DNA from: Glycine soja
Taxonomy: Eukaryota > Streptophyta > Magnoliopsida > Fabales > Fabaceae
Length of the DNA stretch: 64,000 nt
NCBI RefSeq assembly: GCF_004193775.1
Contig: NC_041003.1
Span: 48,908,111-48,972,110 of the forward strand
Reading direction: 5' to 3'
The notes under the pieces were generated by a model. That model saw only the letters and a list, made by a program, of their open reading frames with translations. It did not search any database and was not told where the DNA came from. The translations under genes and the position numbers were made by a program. The first letter of the stretch is position 1. Every line of letters starts with the position of its first letter. Of the stretch, positions 26,390 through 44,900 are shown one piece after another.

Positions 26390-29300
26390 TTAAAAGTCAT
26401 ACTTAAGTTATTATTTTATTAATAGTGGTATATAAAAATCATCGCACTGATAGGATATATCAAAATTAAAATTACATATTTACCCTGTTTAACTCAAAAT
26501 TATACAAAGATAAATTTAACTCCTAAATCATCCTTAAAATGAGCTCATCTTTGTTGAAAAGTTGATGACAACATCTATACATGAACCATTGTAATTGTTG
26601 CAGATTGCGTGGGATCGACATTTTTCGGCGGAGGTGACGCCGATCTGGTAGAACCAATCTATTGTTATTATTTTTATTGACTTGTTTATTTTAATTAGTT
26701 GAATAAACATCTTATAACGTTATAAGTATTCATTTTTAATAAATTATATTATCATTAATTCGTTTTAAGGTGAGCTGGATAATGCTGGAATAAATAATTT
26801 TGAATTTCTATGATTTATTTGTATAAAATCAACGCAACACTAAGTACACTAATATATATTCTTAGTATTTTTTTATTGATTTTTAATAAAAAGCTTATTA
26901 TTTAACTGTCTATTTTTGTAAACACTAATACCAGTTGATTTTTAACTCTTTCTTATTATATTGTGTAGTCAACAGTAATGTTAAGATAAATACCATAATG
27001 CTTTAAATTTAAAATGAAATGAATTTAAATACCAACATTGCCAGCTCACAGACGTGAAAGATGATATGTGTCGTATGCGAGGTATTCATACGGGGATCCA
27101 ACAAAAAAAAAATAATAAGACAAAATAAAAGTTTAGAAGAGAGACTATCGAATGATAAGTGACAACAACATTAAACATATAATCCATGATTTTAACATTT
27201 GTTATGCCCGTAATAAATATCTTACGGATATAACACATGTTAGAAAAATATTTAAAATTTGAGAAAATAGGTTAGAAATATATTTTGATAAAAAATGATA
27301 TTTGACTATATATTCGCTTAAAGATTAGTTACCGTTTGACTTGCATGCCAGAGAACCAACTATTATAAATTACGCTTAAATTGAACTTTTATTTAGACAC
27401 CACAATGAATCAATTATTTAAATTGCATGTGCTGAAATTTAGTTTTTATTTAGAATAACGAGGACAGTAAGGATTGATTAAATTAATATTCTAATATCAT
27501 CTTATAAAACTGATTGAAAAAACTTTAACACTTTGGTGAAAGCACATAAATGGTTTTATTTATAACTTTGTAAGTTTTAAGTGAAGTTTTATCCCTTAAA
27601 AAAAAAAGGGAAGTATTATAATTTATTATAGTTTTTATAGTAAGAAAAAATATATATGAAAAAACTAAATGAGAAAATTATTTTAACTTTTATCTCAAAT
27701 TTTACGTTCCCGGAACTTTCATTCCCGTTTTTTACGGTGATAGTGTATGTATATGCATGAAGAAACTCAGAGATGAGCTGACCAGAGCGCTAATAGAAGC
27801 AAAGGTTATCGATGGCAATGCTAACGAAGGAGGAGCAATAATGTCATTTAACGAGCTTGTGAAAGTGTTGGCGTCAAAACAAGACCTCAAGGCATTTGCT
27901 TTCAAGACCAAAGCCATGGTACACACAAAATTTACTGATTATTTACGTTGTTAATTACTCTTAGGATCGATATAGTGTAATGTCTGATATGTCATGTTGA
28001 TATATATGTAGCTGTTACGGATGGAGCGTGAGGTGCAATCAGCTAGAAAGCAGGAGTCACTTTATTGGCATATAGCTTCACACGGTGTTCCTCAAAGTCT
28101 GCATTGTCTTTGTTTGAAGTTGGCTGAAGAATACGCTGTAAATGCCATTGCACGATCTCGTCTACCTCTTCCTGAACATGTCTCTCGCCTCGTTGACCCC
28201 ACTTTTCACCACATTGTTCTCCTAACCGACAACGTCCTTGCGGCTTCTGTTGTTGTAACCTCCACTGTTGAAAATTCAGCCAACCCTGAAAGATTAGTCT
28301 TTCACGTTGTTACTGACAAGAAGACTTTCACTCCAATGCATACTTGGTTTGCCATCAACTCTATTAACTCAGCAGTTGTTGAAGTTAGGGGGTTACACCA
28401 CTATGATTGGTCTAAAGAAGTGAACGCTGGTGTTAAGGATATGCAGGAAACTAATAACTTAATTTGGAAGCACTACTACAGCAACTATAAACAAAAGGAG
28501 CTTGACCATAGTGAAGACCATAACAGATATTTGGAAGCTTTGAGGCCTAGCAGCCTTTCCTTGTTGAATCATCTCCGCATCTATATCCCTGAGGTAATAC
28601 ATATTAGTTTTCTTTTTTCTTTAGCCAGCCCTAATGCTAAGGTCAAGGTTTTAAAAACAAGTCTACAACCACATTTTCAATGTTGGAAGGTTTCTGTAGT
28701 GTTTGCAACTGCAATGCGATTGCAATTACAATTGTGGCTGTATTCATTCGCAATTTCCTATAAGAGGAATACTAGTGACATTTGTTTTTACTAAAATTTA
28801 TTAAAAATTATTAATTTTAACTTCTTATTTAAAAATTCTCTTTCATGATTTAGAAATATCATCCACCAAAATCGGTAATCATTCCACTTTCCTGCAATAT
28901 CAAAGAACTCAACGAAATTATATAGGACTGTACGCAATTTAAAACCTTGAGTAAGATTTTAGTAATAAAAACACGAATGCTCAGTGATGATTCATGATTG
29001 TTTCATAATCTGATTTTTGTGGACCATCACAGCTCTTTCCAGATCTAAACAAGGTAGTATTGCTGGATGATGATGTGGTAGTACAACATGACCTATCTTC
29101 TTTGTGGGAACTAGATCTTAATGGCAAAGTCAGTGGTTCAGTGTTCAAGTCATGGTGTGAGAACAGTTGCTGCCCTGGAAACAAATACGTCAACTTCTTG
29201 AACTTTTCACATCCTATCATATCATCCAACTTTGACGGTGATAAGTGTGCATGGCTCTTTGGCGTGGATATATTTGATCTTGAAGCTTGGAGAAAATCAG

Positions 29301-30107
29301 ATATTACTAAGACCTATCATCAATGGCTGAAACTTGTAAGTATATGTTGATGAATTTAAGGAAGTTAGGCGACTGCATTTCTCTATAAAATGTGTTTTGA
29401 CGAATTAATATCCATATATGCTTCAAAATGGAACCAGCAAGATAATGTTTCAACTGCACATTCTTCCTTTTTAAGGGTGTCTCATCATTCTTGATGAACA
29501 ACAACACGAGTGATTTGAAATGTTCATAATTTTTTTTTATTAGTTAGTATGAACTATAAGAAGTATCAAGCAGTTGTATTATAATATCTTATCTTACGAA
29601 AATGATACATGGACACCTGGAGAGAAATAGAGATATATGAAAGAAAAAAAGGTGTAGATATATATAGTATGTGATATAATATGTAGATATATATAACAGT
29701 GACAAGAAAAGAGATAAAAACAAAAAATTAAGATTTGCTAATGTAGACATGTTTGGTTTTTTAGTATCATTAATTGCATGTATAGTTGTCTGATTTGAAA
29801 TTTGACACAGAACGTCCAGTCTGGGTTGACATTATGGAATCCAGGAATGCTCCCAGCTGCCTTGATTGCTTTTGAGGGTCAAGTGCACCCCATAGATACA
29901 TCATGGCTCGTCACTGATTTAGGTTATCGCCATCGATCAGAAGAAATAGGCAACAGCATAGAGAGAGTGGAAACTGCTGCTGTTGTTCATTTCAATGGCC
30001 CAGCAAAGCCGTGGCTTGAAATTGGTTTACCTGAGGTTCGAAGTTTATGGACTAGATATGTAAATTTCTCCGATAAGTTTATTAGCAAATGTAGGATTAT
30101 AGTGTGA
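23635..30107 (+). CDS. GAUT15: Galacturonosyltransferase-like GT8 enzyme, GAUT15
   Basis: Six exons join in frame with GT-AG sites: 23635-23821, 26604-26647 (44 nt), 27763-27918, 28012-28593, 29033-29335 and 29811-30107, giving 522 residues. The N-terminus is a Golgi type II anchor (basic, then hydrophobic about 33-54), followed by a stem. The GT8 domain carries the metal-binding DDD at 335-337 ([15 protein letters not shown]), the [15 protein letters not shown] block and the C-terminal HFNGPAKPW at 484-492. GAUT proteins make or anchor homogalacturonan and related wall polymers in the Golgi; the activity of GAUT15 itself is not known to me. The MKFY start and ARRISSRTV segment match the GAUT12-15 branch, and GAUT15 adjoins SHP1 in Arabidopsis as it adjoins SHP here, which supports the number. 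It is convergent with the MADS gene. Intron 1 (2.8 kb) holds two long (AT)n tracts. No lesion was found. Confidence 0.9.
26053..26129. repeat. (AT)n microsatellite in GAUT15 intron 1
   Basis: About 77 bp of alternating AT inside the first intron. Confidence 0.95.
26347..26386. repeat. (AT)n microsatellite in GAUT15 intron 1
   Basis: About 40 bp of alternating AT, some 220 bp after the longer tract. Confidence 0.95.
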
Positions 30108-33100
30108 AGAGACAAAGTTAACTGTTCCACCTCCAATATTGAGATAGAATCAATGATACCGTATGGAACAAGAGGGAAGAAGGTCTTGCCTTCAGTCTCT
30201 GACTTACGGTAATTATCCATGCATATGTCCATATATAAATAGCAAATAGATGACGCAACTATACAATACGTCGCGTACCATGTTAGAAGAAGCTAGCAGC
30301 AGCTCATGCAGTTTAAGAATATGAAGATACAAGCATCATAATGCATGCAGTAGTCTAGTAAATTATTTTATTTTTCTTAATGTCATTGGAGATATTGTTT
30401 TACTTGAACAACATTTGTATCTTGTTAATTTTTTAGTTTAGATCCTTGCTTGAATTGAATGTATAGTTAAATTAATGGTTATCAAATCTCCTTACATACT
30501 ATATATTAACCCTTTTCAGTACGATTATTTTTAATTTTCTAGATTGATTCTAGGTATATAGATGCAAAATCAATTGATTAAAAAAGCAGGTTGAATATTT
30601 AGGATCAATAAGTGTGGCTGAAGCAAATTTTGATTAACAAAATTAAAATAATTTTGTTGACTTTATACGAGAGAGTTATAATGTTGGAGCCTTTTTCATT
30701 GTTTATATGATTTTTTTAATATATGTCAACTTTTTTGTTTTATAAAAATTAATAATAAATATTATTTTTATTGGTGATCCTAATGTTTAAACTTTAGTTA
30801 TTCTATCTTTAAGTACCATCCTGATTATATTTTTCTCTTTAAATTTAACTTATACCTTTTGAATAATTAATCCTTACTTTACTTTAAGTATGCATCTATA
30901 TAAATGCATTCCATTATTTTCACGAACACTATATTTTTTTATATTTAAATAAAATAATAGCAATTAAAATTCCGACATATTTAATAAGAGGAAATTTAAA
31001 ATTAAAATGAAAATTAAAGTGCCCATAGAAGACACTGATCAATATGTAATTTATTTTATATTTGTAATATGTATCTAGGCATAATGTTTTAATGGTGACA
31101 GTCTTCAGGAATAAACTTGCTTTTTGAAATTAGTGAATTTTTTAGCTTCCAGGTAATATAAAAGTTAATTTTAGATGTATATACCACATAATTTTAGAAA
31201 TATATTTACAATTTTATCCTATAAATGATTAATTTTTATTTAAATAAAAATAAATTTCTATATAAATTTTTAAAATTTATTTCTAAATAAAAATAAGTCT
31301 TTTAACATCAATTATAAAAATTAATTCTACTAAAAGTTAAATGCGGAAGGATATTTTGAGTCAAAAGAGGCCCTAACAGAATTTGATATGTAAATCTTTA
31401 TAATTATGTTTTTGAAATAGGACTTCCTTGAAAGCACTGCAACACCAAGCTTTTAAATAACGAATAATATTATTTATTTAAAAACAATTTTTACACACTC
31501 ACTTATTTATTTATATTATACTACCATTTATCTTACAACATTTGTTGCTTTTTCTATCTCTCTTCCTTGTATATAATAACAAAATTCTTAAATACATAAT
31601 CTGTGATCATGAAAGTTACCTTTCAAAAAGGAGGCAGAGGAGCCATCACAATTGATTGGTAGAATTTCACTCGGACAACAAGCTGGACATCAAGGAACAG
31701 ACCCTGGTAACAAATGTTGCCGAGTTTTGTCACTATGGCAAGAAACCGAGGATTTTTTGGAAGCAAAACTGCTTAAAGACTTAGGACCATAGGGATTACT
31801 ACTTAATGCAATTTCTGTATGTATGCTGGAGGGAGTGTACAGGTCTACAGTCTACTGTGTCATTTTTTCTCTCACGTGAGCGGCTATATTCTTCATTTAT
31901 GTTGAAATCAAGCAGCCCAAGAGCTTATACCTAATACACGTACTTATTTGGATAAATTTTCTGGTAATTACAAGAGAAAAAATGAAATAAACATTACACG
32001 CAAGTTAAAATTATATATATAATATGTTTTGACAAAGCTTACATACAAGTTAAAATTAGTTTTTTTTAAGAAGTTAAAAAAAAAACTTACTTATTTTCAC
32101 CTATGGGTGAAGTTCATTAATTTAATTTTACTTTCTTATTTTCATTTCTATGTATAAGTGTTTATAAGAAAATCTATCCAAACAATCTAATATGGATTGC
32201 GGCCCTAATTAATAATAGAATGTGGTTGGGCTCGTTAATGTTTAAGTTTAGGTATCATGTTGTCCTAAAAGTCTTAACTTAATAACTCAAACATTTCTAA
32301 CTTATTCTCACTTTTTTTTTTTAATTTACTCGTTGTTTTGAGACTTGTAAATTCTCCGGCACAATCAAACACCATAACTATATTATTCTTCAAATGCTCG
32401 AGAATCGGAAGTACCACTAATCTTAAGAGTGTTTGTTTCATGGATTATTTTTTATTTTCAAAATATCAGAATGAAAATATTTATTCTCATATTTATTATG
32501 AGATAATAAAATAATTAGTCAGATATACAGTACATTTTTTTATAATACTCATAAATAATATTTTTATGTTATATTTCTAGGATTAAAGAAATAATATCTG
32601 AAAGAACCCCCCTTAATCCTCCTCTAATTTGTTGTCCAACTTTGAAGTTTTAGGCTTTAGTAGTTCTTCAAAACAAGGATTTTTTCCTCATTAGCGGAGA
32701 GTGACCATGGCATAAAAAATTGCAATCATTCAGGCTTTTGTAATTTCAGAATTATAGAATTGTGGGGAATTAATATAATGGAGAAATTAATATATGATGA
32801 ATAATGCGGACTCCCAATTAATTTTGACTACTCGATATAGTGTTCATATTGAAATAAGCATTTATAATATTATAGTATGGTCAACCAAACATAAAAATAC
32901 AATATGCCAGGACTGAATAGAAACTATATATATTGAAAGATACATAAACAATATCATATGATGTATTGGTACAAATTAAATATTGACTCTAGCTTTTCTC
33001 TTGTTCTCCGTTGGAATAACTCTAGCAGAGGAATTTCTAAGGGCACTCGTTCTTCACGAAACATATATAGGGCGATGTATGGGCTAGCTCCCTCAACACT

Positions 33101-33187
33101 TGAAAGGTAACTAGCTAGCTATTCAAATAGACGAAACCATAGAAAGGTTGTGCCATGCATAATTTAAAATCGCTTTCCAGCTTATGA
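30108..33187. other. Convergent intergenic region between GAUT15 and the MADS-box gene
   Basis: Holds the 3' UTRs of two tail-to-tail genes. The remainder is AT-rich with no gene. A segment at about 31610-31790 has more balanced composition but carries stops in every frame and no recognisable domain. Confidence 0.5.
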
Positions 33188-39709
<6,522 letters not shown>

Positions 39710-41043
39710 CTATGGCTGCAACGACCCACCCAAAGCTAGCTAGTTAAAAATTATAATTAGCAAAAAAGTAAAACACCAAAGTTGATATTTAATTTGGTGT
39801 GTCACTTCAAAGATGGATGAAATTAATTAAGAGAACCCAAGAAGAAGCTTTGAAAAAAAATGGTCATTAAACTATAAGCTAATAAACTTGTCCTTGATAT
39901 GTATGAAGATAATAATTAATCAAAGACAGAAGGGAAAGAAACAAGGGGTGTGTGTCTAGCTAGCTAGCTAGTTAGGTTGTTGTACCTGTGCAATGACAAC
40001 TATTTGTAGTTCTTTGGTGTTATGCAACAAGTGAGGAGAAAATGTTGCAAAATATGGAAGTGGTATGGCCTATGAGACAGGTATTAATGGACAGAAAATA
40101 GACCCTCCAACTCTCAGTACTGAAAATAATAATTTGGTAGTAACTCCTTGTGTAATGTTTGGAGAATAAAAGAAAAAAAAAGGGGTATAGTGAGAATTGG
40201 GGTTTGGGATTTCACCTGTCAACTTCCATGCCCAATCTATTATAAACCGTTCATTTTCTTCATGTATGGAAAAAAAGTGAGGGGGGGACAACGAAAGTGT
40301 CTTTTTGAAAGTGACTTTGTTAATGTGTGGGGTTTCATTCAATTCCAATGAGAGGGACGTGAACGTAAGTTTGCACGCAAAAGCTTGAATTTTTGAAGCA
40401 TAGCTGCAGGGTTGCTTCTTGGATTTTGAGTTTTGGCATTTTATCCTGATAGAATCTAGTTTTGTTCCCTCCACTTCAGCCCCGTTTCTCTTTCTCTCAT
40501 GCTTGAAACCTCAGTTTTCAATAGCTCACTCTACCCGACTCTTGCATTTTTTTTTATTTTAATTTAGGACAAATTAAGTTTGGATTCATGTTGAAATATC
40601 AGGTAACACGATTTTAAATAATATTTCATTTTATGTTGAAATTAAAATCAATTTTGCATCTGGAATTGACTGAATTGATAAAACTTTAACTTAATTAAGT
40701 GTGTGGATTGGTTTCATATATATGTAGAGAGAGATGATTATATATATATATATATATATGAAATATCAGTTTTAGTTAAATAAATTTTTATGTTTTCACA
40801 ATAAAGAAGTTTGAGTTTTAGAATTGATAAAAAAAAACAAGCATTCAAACATAATCACCTAACTTTAAAATCAATTTTAATCAAAATTAATTTAATTCAA
40901 AATCAATTTTATCAACACTTATTAATTCACACACTAAATAACTTTTGTATTGGATGAAATTTTTTAATTTTATTACTAACTTCTTTTTAGAATAAAAAAT
41001 ATGCAATATAAATTATAGCACTTCAAAATTAATTTTACTAAAT

Positions 41044-41076
41044 CTCACTCAAACAAACATGTAGTGTTTGAGTGAG
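41044..41076. repeat. Perfect 11-bp inverted repeat at a MITE-like junction
   Basis: CTCACTCAAAC at 41044-41054 and its reverse complement GTTTGAGTGAG at 41066-41076 are separated by 11 bp. AT-rich sequence with repeated AAAATCAATTTT-type words lies on both sides (about 40590-41260), as if ends of two small elements meet here. Confidence 0.6.
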
Positions 41077-44000
41077 CATGAATTAATTAATTTTAATTAA
41101 AATTAATTTTTAAGTAAACTAATTTATGTCTAAAGGGTTTATTTTAAAAATAGGTTAATAATAAAATTTCATATGATTTTTTTATCAAACACAAAAATTA
41201 TTTAAAATTAATTTAAATTTAAATTAATTTTAGACTAAAAAATAATTTATCAATATGAAGCCTAATATGTGAATATTACCCTATATTTACATCTTAAGTA
41301 TGTGAGTTAGGTTTACTAATATTATATTTCATAGGTCTTTTTTGTTGATTTTATACATATTTCTTTTCATATAAATAATAACGTTTTTTTATCGTAATTA
41401 TTAATTTTTTATTTTTATTAACAGGAATTCGAAGTCATATTTATTTCTTTCTCGTTTAGATAGCAACTTAATGTTATGTATTTCCGTTAATACATTTTTA
41501 AAAAAATTTACGATATTATGATAAGTCATGATCAAATACGAAACATACTTAGTGTAACGTCATTAAATTCCATTTCCATGGAATGTGAGTACAGTTCATT
41601 ATTTAATTTAATTTTTTTTTTGTTGCAGAATTTAATTGACCAGGTTTTGTGGTGACGTCTCTGCACAGGCTTCCCGTAAGGCGTCCTAATCATAATCTTA
41701 AAATTCTTCAATATCTACCTTGTATTTTGGGTAATGGGAAAATCAGACTCGATCTGTATTTTCAGTTGCAATTCTCTTCCTTCTCGTGACTCTCCAGTAC
41801 CTTGTTGATTTGAACGACTTGGTTAATCTTTAAATTACCTTCATTAAACATTCGTTTGAATTAGGTGTTACATTGTTAGGACCACAACGGTGTGACCTCA
41901 CAACCTTGCGGAGTTAATTATGGTGGATTGGTGGGTACATATATAGACTCATCATCAGGAACAAAAAATATCTACGAAACCATTATATTTATTTTTGTTG
42001 TTTGAGACTGTCTACATGAATGATACGAGACTAAAGATTGTTATTTGTCAGGAATTGTAATTTATTTTTACTACAATATAAACAACTGCTAGGTTTTTTT
42101 AAGAGAAAAACAACGGTTAGGTTGACATGGTAATCAACTAATTGTATTTAAAAAAAAAAAAAAAAACAATTGTACCATCGTACTTGGCTCATGAGATCCC
42201 CACATGCTTAGATCAGGGCAATCCTTAACTATCACTCATGAACTCAGTCACGACACATAGAGGAATAGTTAGCGAATGTGACTCGAACATTGCACGACTC
42301 CCATGACACCTGATATGTATATATAGATCCAGATGAGAGACTCACACGTACATTTTACTCATCCCAATTATAAATACATAAACACTATAGAACACCACTA
42401 AATTGCTCTTTGGAGTTTATTTTGTAGATATTTCCCCTCACTTTGGAGATCGGAGATTCCTATGAGAATGAGAGGACAAGACAGCTCGGTCAAAACTCAA
42501 TCGTCGAAATTCAATGGGAACATTTTGGTATCTAACCTCAACTTCAATACTGGAGATCGGAAATTCCACTAACAAGGAAATGACCATTCGATCGGACCTC
42601 ATCAGAACTCAGTAGTAACATATTGTATTTGAAAGAACAATTAAATCATATATAAGCTTTTGTGGAAAAAAAGGATACTACGTACTAAAATATAAACGTT
42701 GAAGTAAATTACAGAAAATGCTAATTTCATAACACGGTTATCTTCAAATTTTAGTGGCCCGTTTAAGCCCTAGTTAAATCAAATATATGAATGCAGTTTA
42801 TGTATAAGGTATGCATGTGTTATAGTTAATCGAGTTTAGATAATTAGAATCAAATATATGATTAATGGTACCTGTGTTACATAAAGAGACTAATTAACCT
42901 AAGTTCTGAACAAGTAATTAATCAAACATTGAAGTGATAGATGTTGGGCCTAAATCCAGAGCATAACCTTTACGTCAATGAACTACAAATTTTCACACTA
43001 GAAACATACATTGAACTTTTTTTCCTTCGTTTAAACTCCTTTTCTTTTAACTGTGTTTCCGCGTTTAATCAAATTTTACGTGTGTCGACCGAAAGTTAGA
43101 AATTATAACTAATAACAGACTCAAGTTGACGTAATTTTTTCATGATACCTACGTATTGCTCGGAGTTTAGATGCTATATAAACATGAGTGATGACATGGT
43201 TTTAAATTGTGCTTCCAGTTGTGTTACCATGAACTAAAAAATCTTATAGGTAATTGTAAGAAAATATGATTGATCCAGTCATGATTGCGGTTATGATGCG
43301 ATTGTACAGAATCAAAATACCTTGAAATTGCGATTGCAATTGTTATTACAGACTCCAATTTAAAATCATGAGTGAGGATTTTATGATAGATCGAATCAAT
43401 GTTTCACACTACACCTGGAATAAAAACCTGAGTCGTTTATTAGATCTATATCTTCATATGCATGCATGTACCTTAGCTATTCATTTTTCACTGTAAATCT
43501 TTACTCACACTTAAAATAGTCGTGCATTTGATATTTGAATGAAATTTATAGAGCTTTCGATTTGAGATAGTCCCATCTCTATTTGGGTTGGTCAATCATG
43601 GAGCATGAAAAAAACAATAGTTTAGCTAGGCCAGGCCAAATTAATATTGAGCTGAAATTTGGTTAGTTCAATCAAATCCTTGACGAGCCGTAGTCCAAAT
43701 GAGTTGGTCACTAATAACTCTTTTAAAATATAAAAAATAAATAAAATTATCAAAATAAATTAACTTTTACGTAACAAGTCAATAAAATATTTTTGTAATC
43801 ATTATAAATTAACTAAAATACAAAAATACAAGTTGTTAATTTTTCTCTAAGATAGAATAATGTAATCCACAATAATAGAAATAAAATAGTGTGCATGGAT
43901 TAAAAGCCACCATTATGTGTTAATTACATTATATATTGAGATGTTTTAGAAGGAAAAAAAACGTTTTATGGTGATTTTTAATAGCCAATACCTTAAAAAT

Positions 44001-44439
44001 TATTAACACAACCTTAAATCTACATTGGCAAAAGAACTAAATGAAAAAATTTTAAAACATAAAGAGTAAAATGAATTTTTTGAAAGAGGAAAGATCAAAC
44101 TAAAAAAAGTAAGGACCAAAAATGATATATATTTAGTCTATTTATAATAATTGTTGTTTGATTGTGTCTTTTATACACAGTTGATCATAATATACTTAAG
44201 AGATTGGGATGCAAGCATATTTTATTTTTTTATACACACTAGAATAAATTAAGAGATGCCTTAGCATCTCATACAGATAGAGAATAACAGTGTGTAATCT
44301 ATTTAAAGCCATTTACAATGCAGCAAATTTATAATAGTATGGTTCGTCAACCATGTCGATGAAATAGATAATGTTAAACACATATTCTAGTTAGAAGAAA
44401 TATAATGGGTAAGACGATAATTACGCTATATATAATAAT

Positions 44440-44441
44440 TT

Positions 44442-44472
<31 letters not shown>

Positions 44473-44473
44473 G
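44440..44473. repeat. (TG)n followed by poly(G)
   Basis: Eight TG units run into 18 consecutive G residues. This is the only long G run in the window. Confidence 0.95.
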
Positions 44474-44839
44474 ATTTAATTTGTGTAAGTTGTTATTAAG
44501 TTTAAATTTTGTTAATGTTTACATAAAAAATATATGACTAAATTATTAAAAGGACCGAATGAAGCTTTGTAAGAATGTTTCATTGTGGAGAAAAAAAATT
44601 TAATTATGGTGGTTAAAAAAAATGGATATACTATTCATCCTTGTTCCCAAAACTCTATTAGGTATAGAAATGATTACATATATCTTCATTTTTTCTGGTT
44701 TGTTGAAGGAATTTATATTTCTACTTTTTGTAAGTGGTAGGGGCAGTCGGGCAGATATTACAAGTTATTAGCATACTTCAACGAGAAAATGATTTCGCAA
44801 ACAAAATTTTACATGTAATCATTCATCATATATCTTTTC

Positions 44840-44845
<6 letters not shown>

Positions 44846-44898
<53 letters not shown>
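44846..44898. repeat. (AT)n microsatellite
   Basis: About 53 bp of alternating AT in intergenic DNA. It produces the poly Ile-Tyr frames on both strands, which are not genes. Confidence 0.95.

Positions 44899-44900
<2 letters not shown>

Noticed and set aside
40070..40474. 134-codon minus-strand frame upstream of the SHP leader
   Set aside because: No domain, low-complexity content, and it overlaps the presumed SHP promoter/5' UTR.
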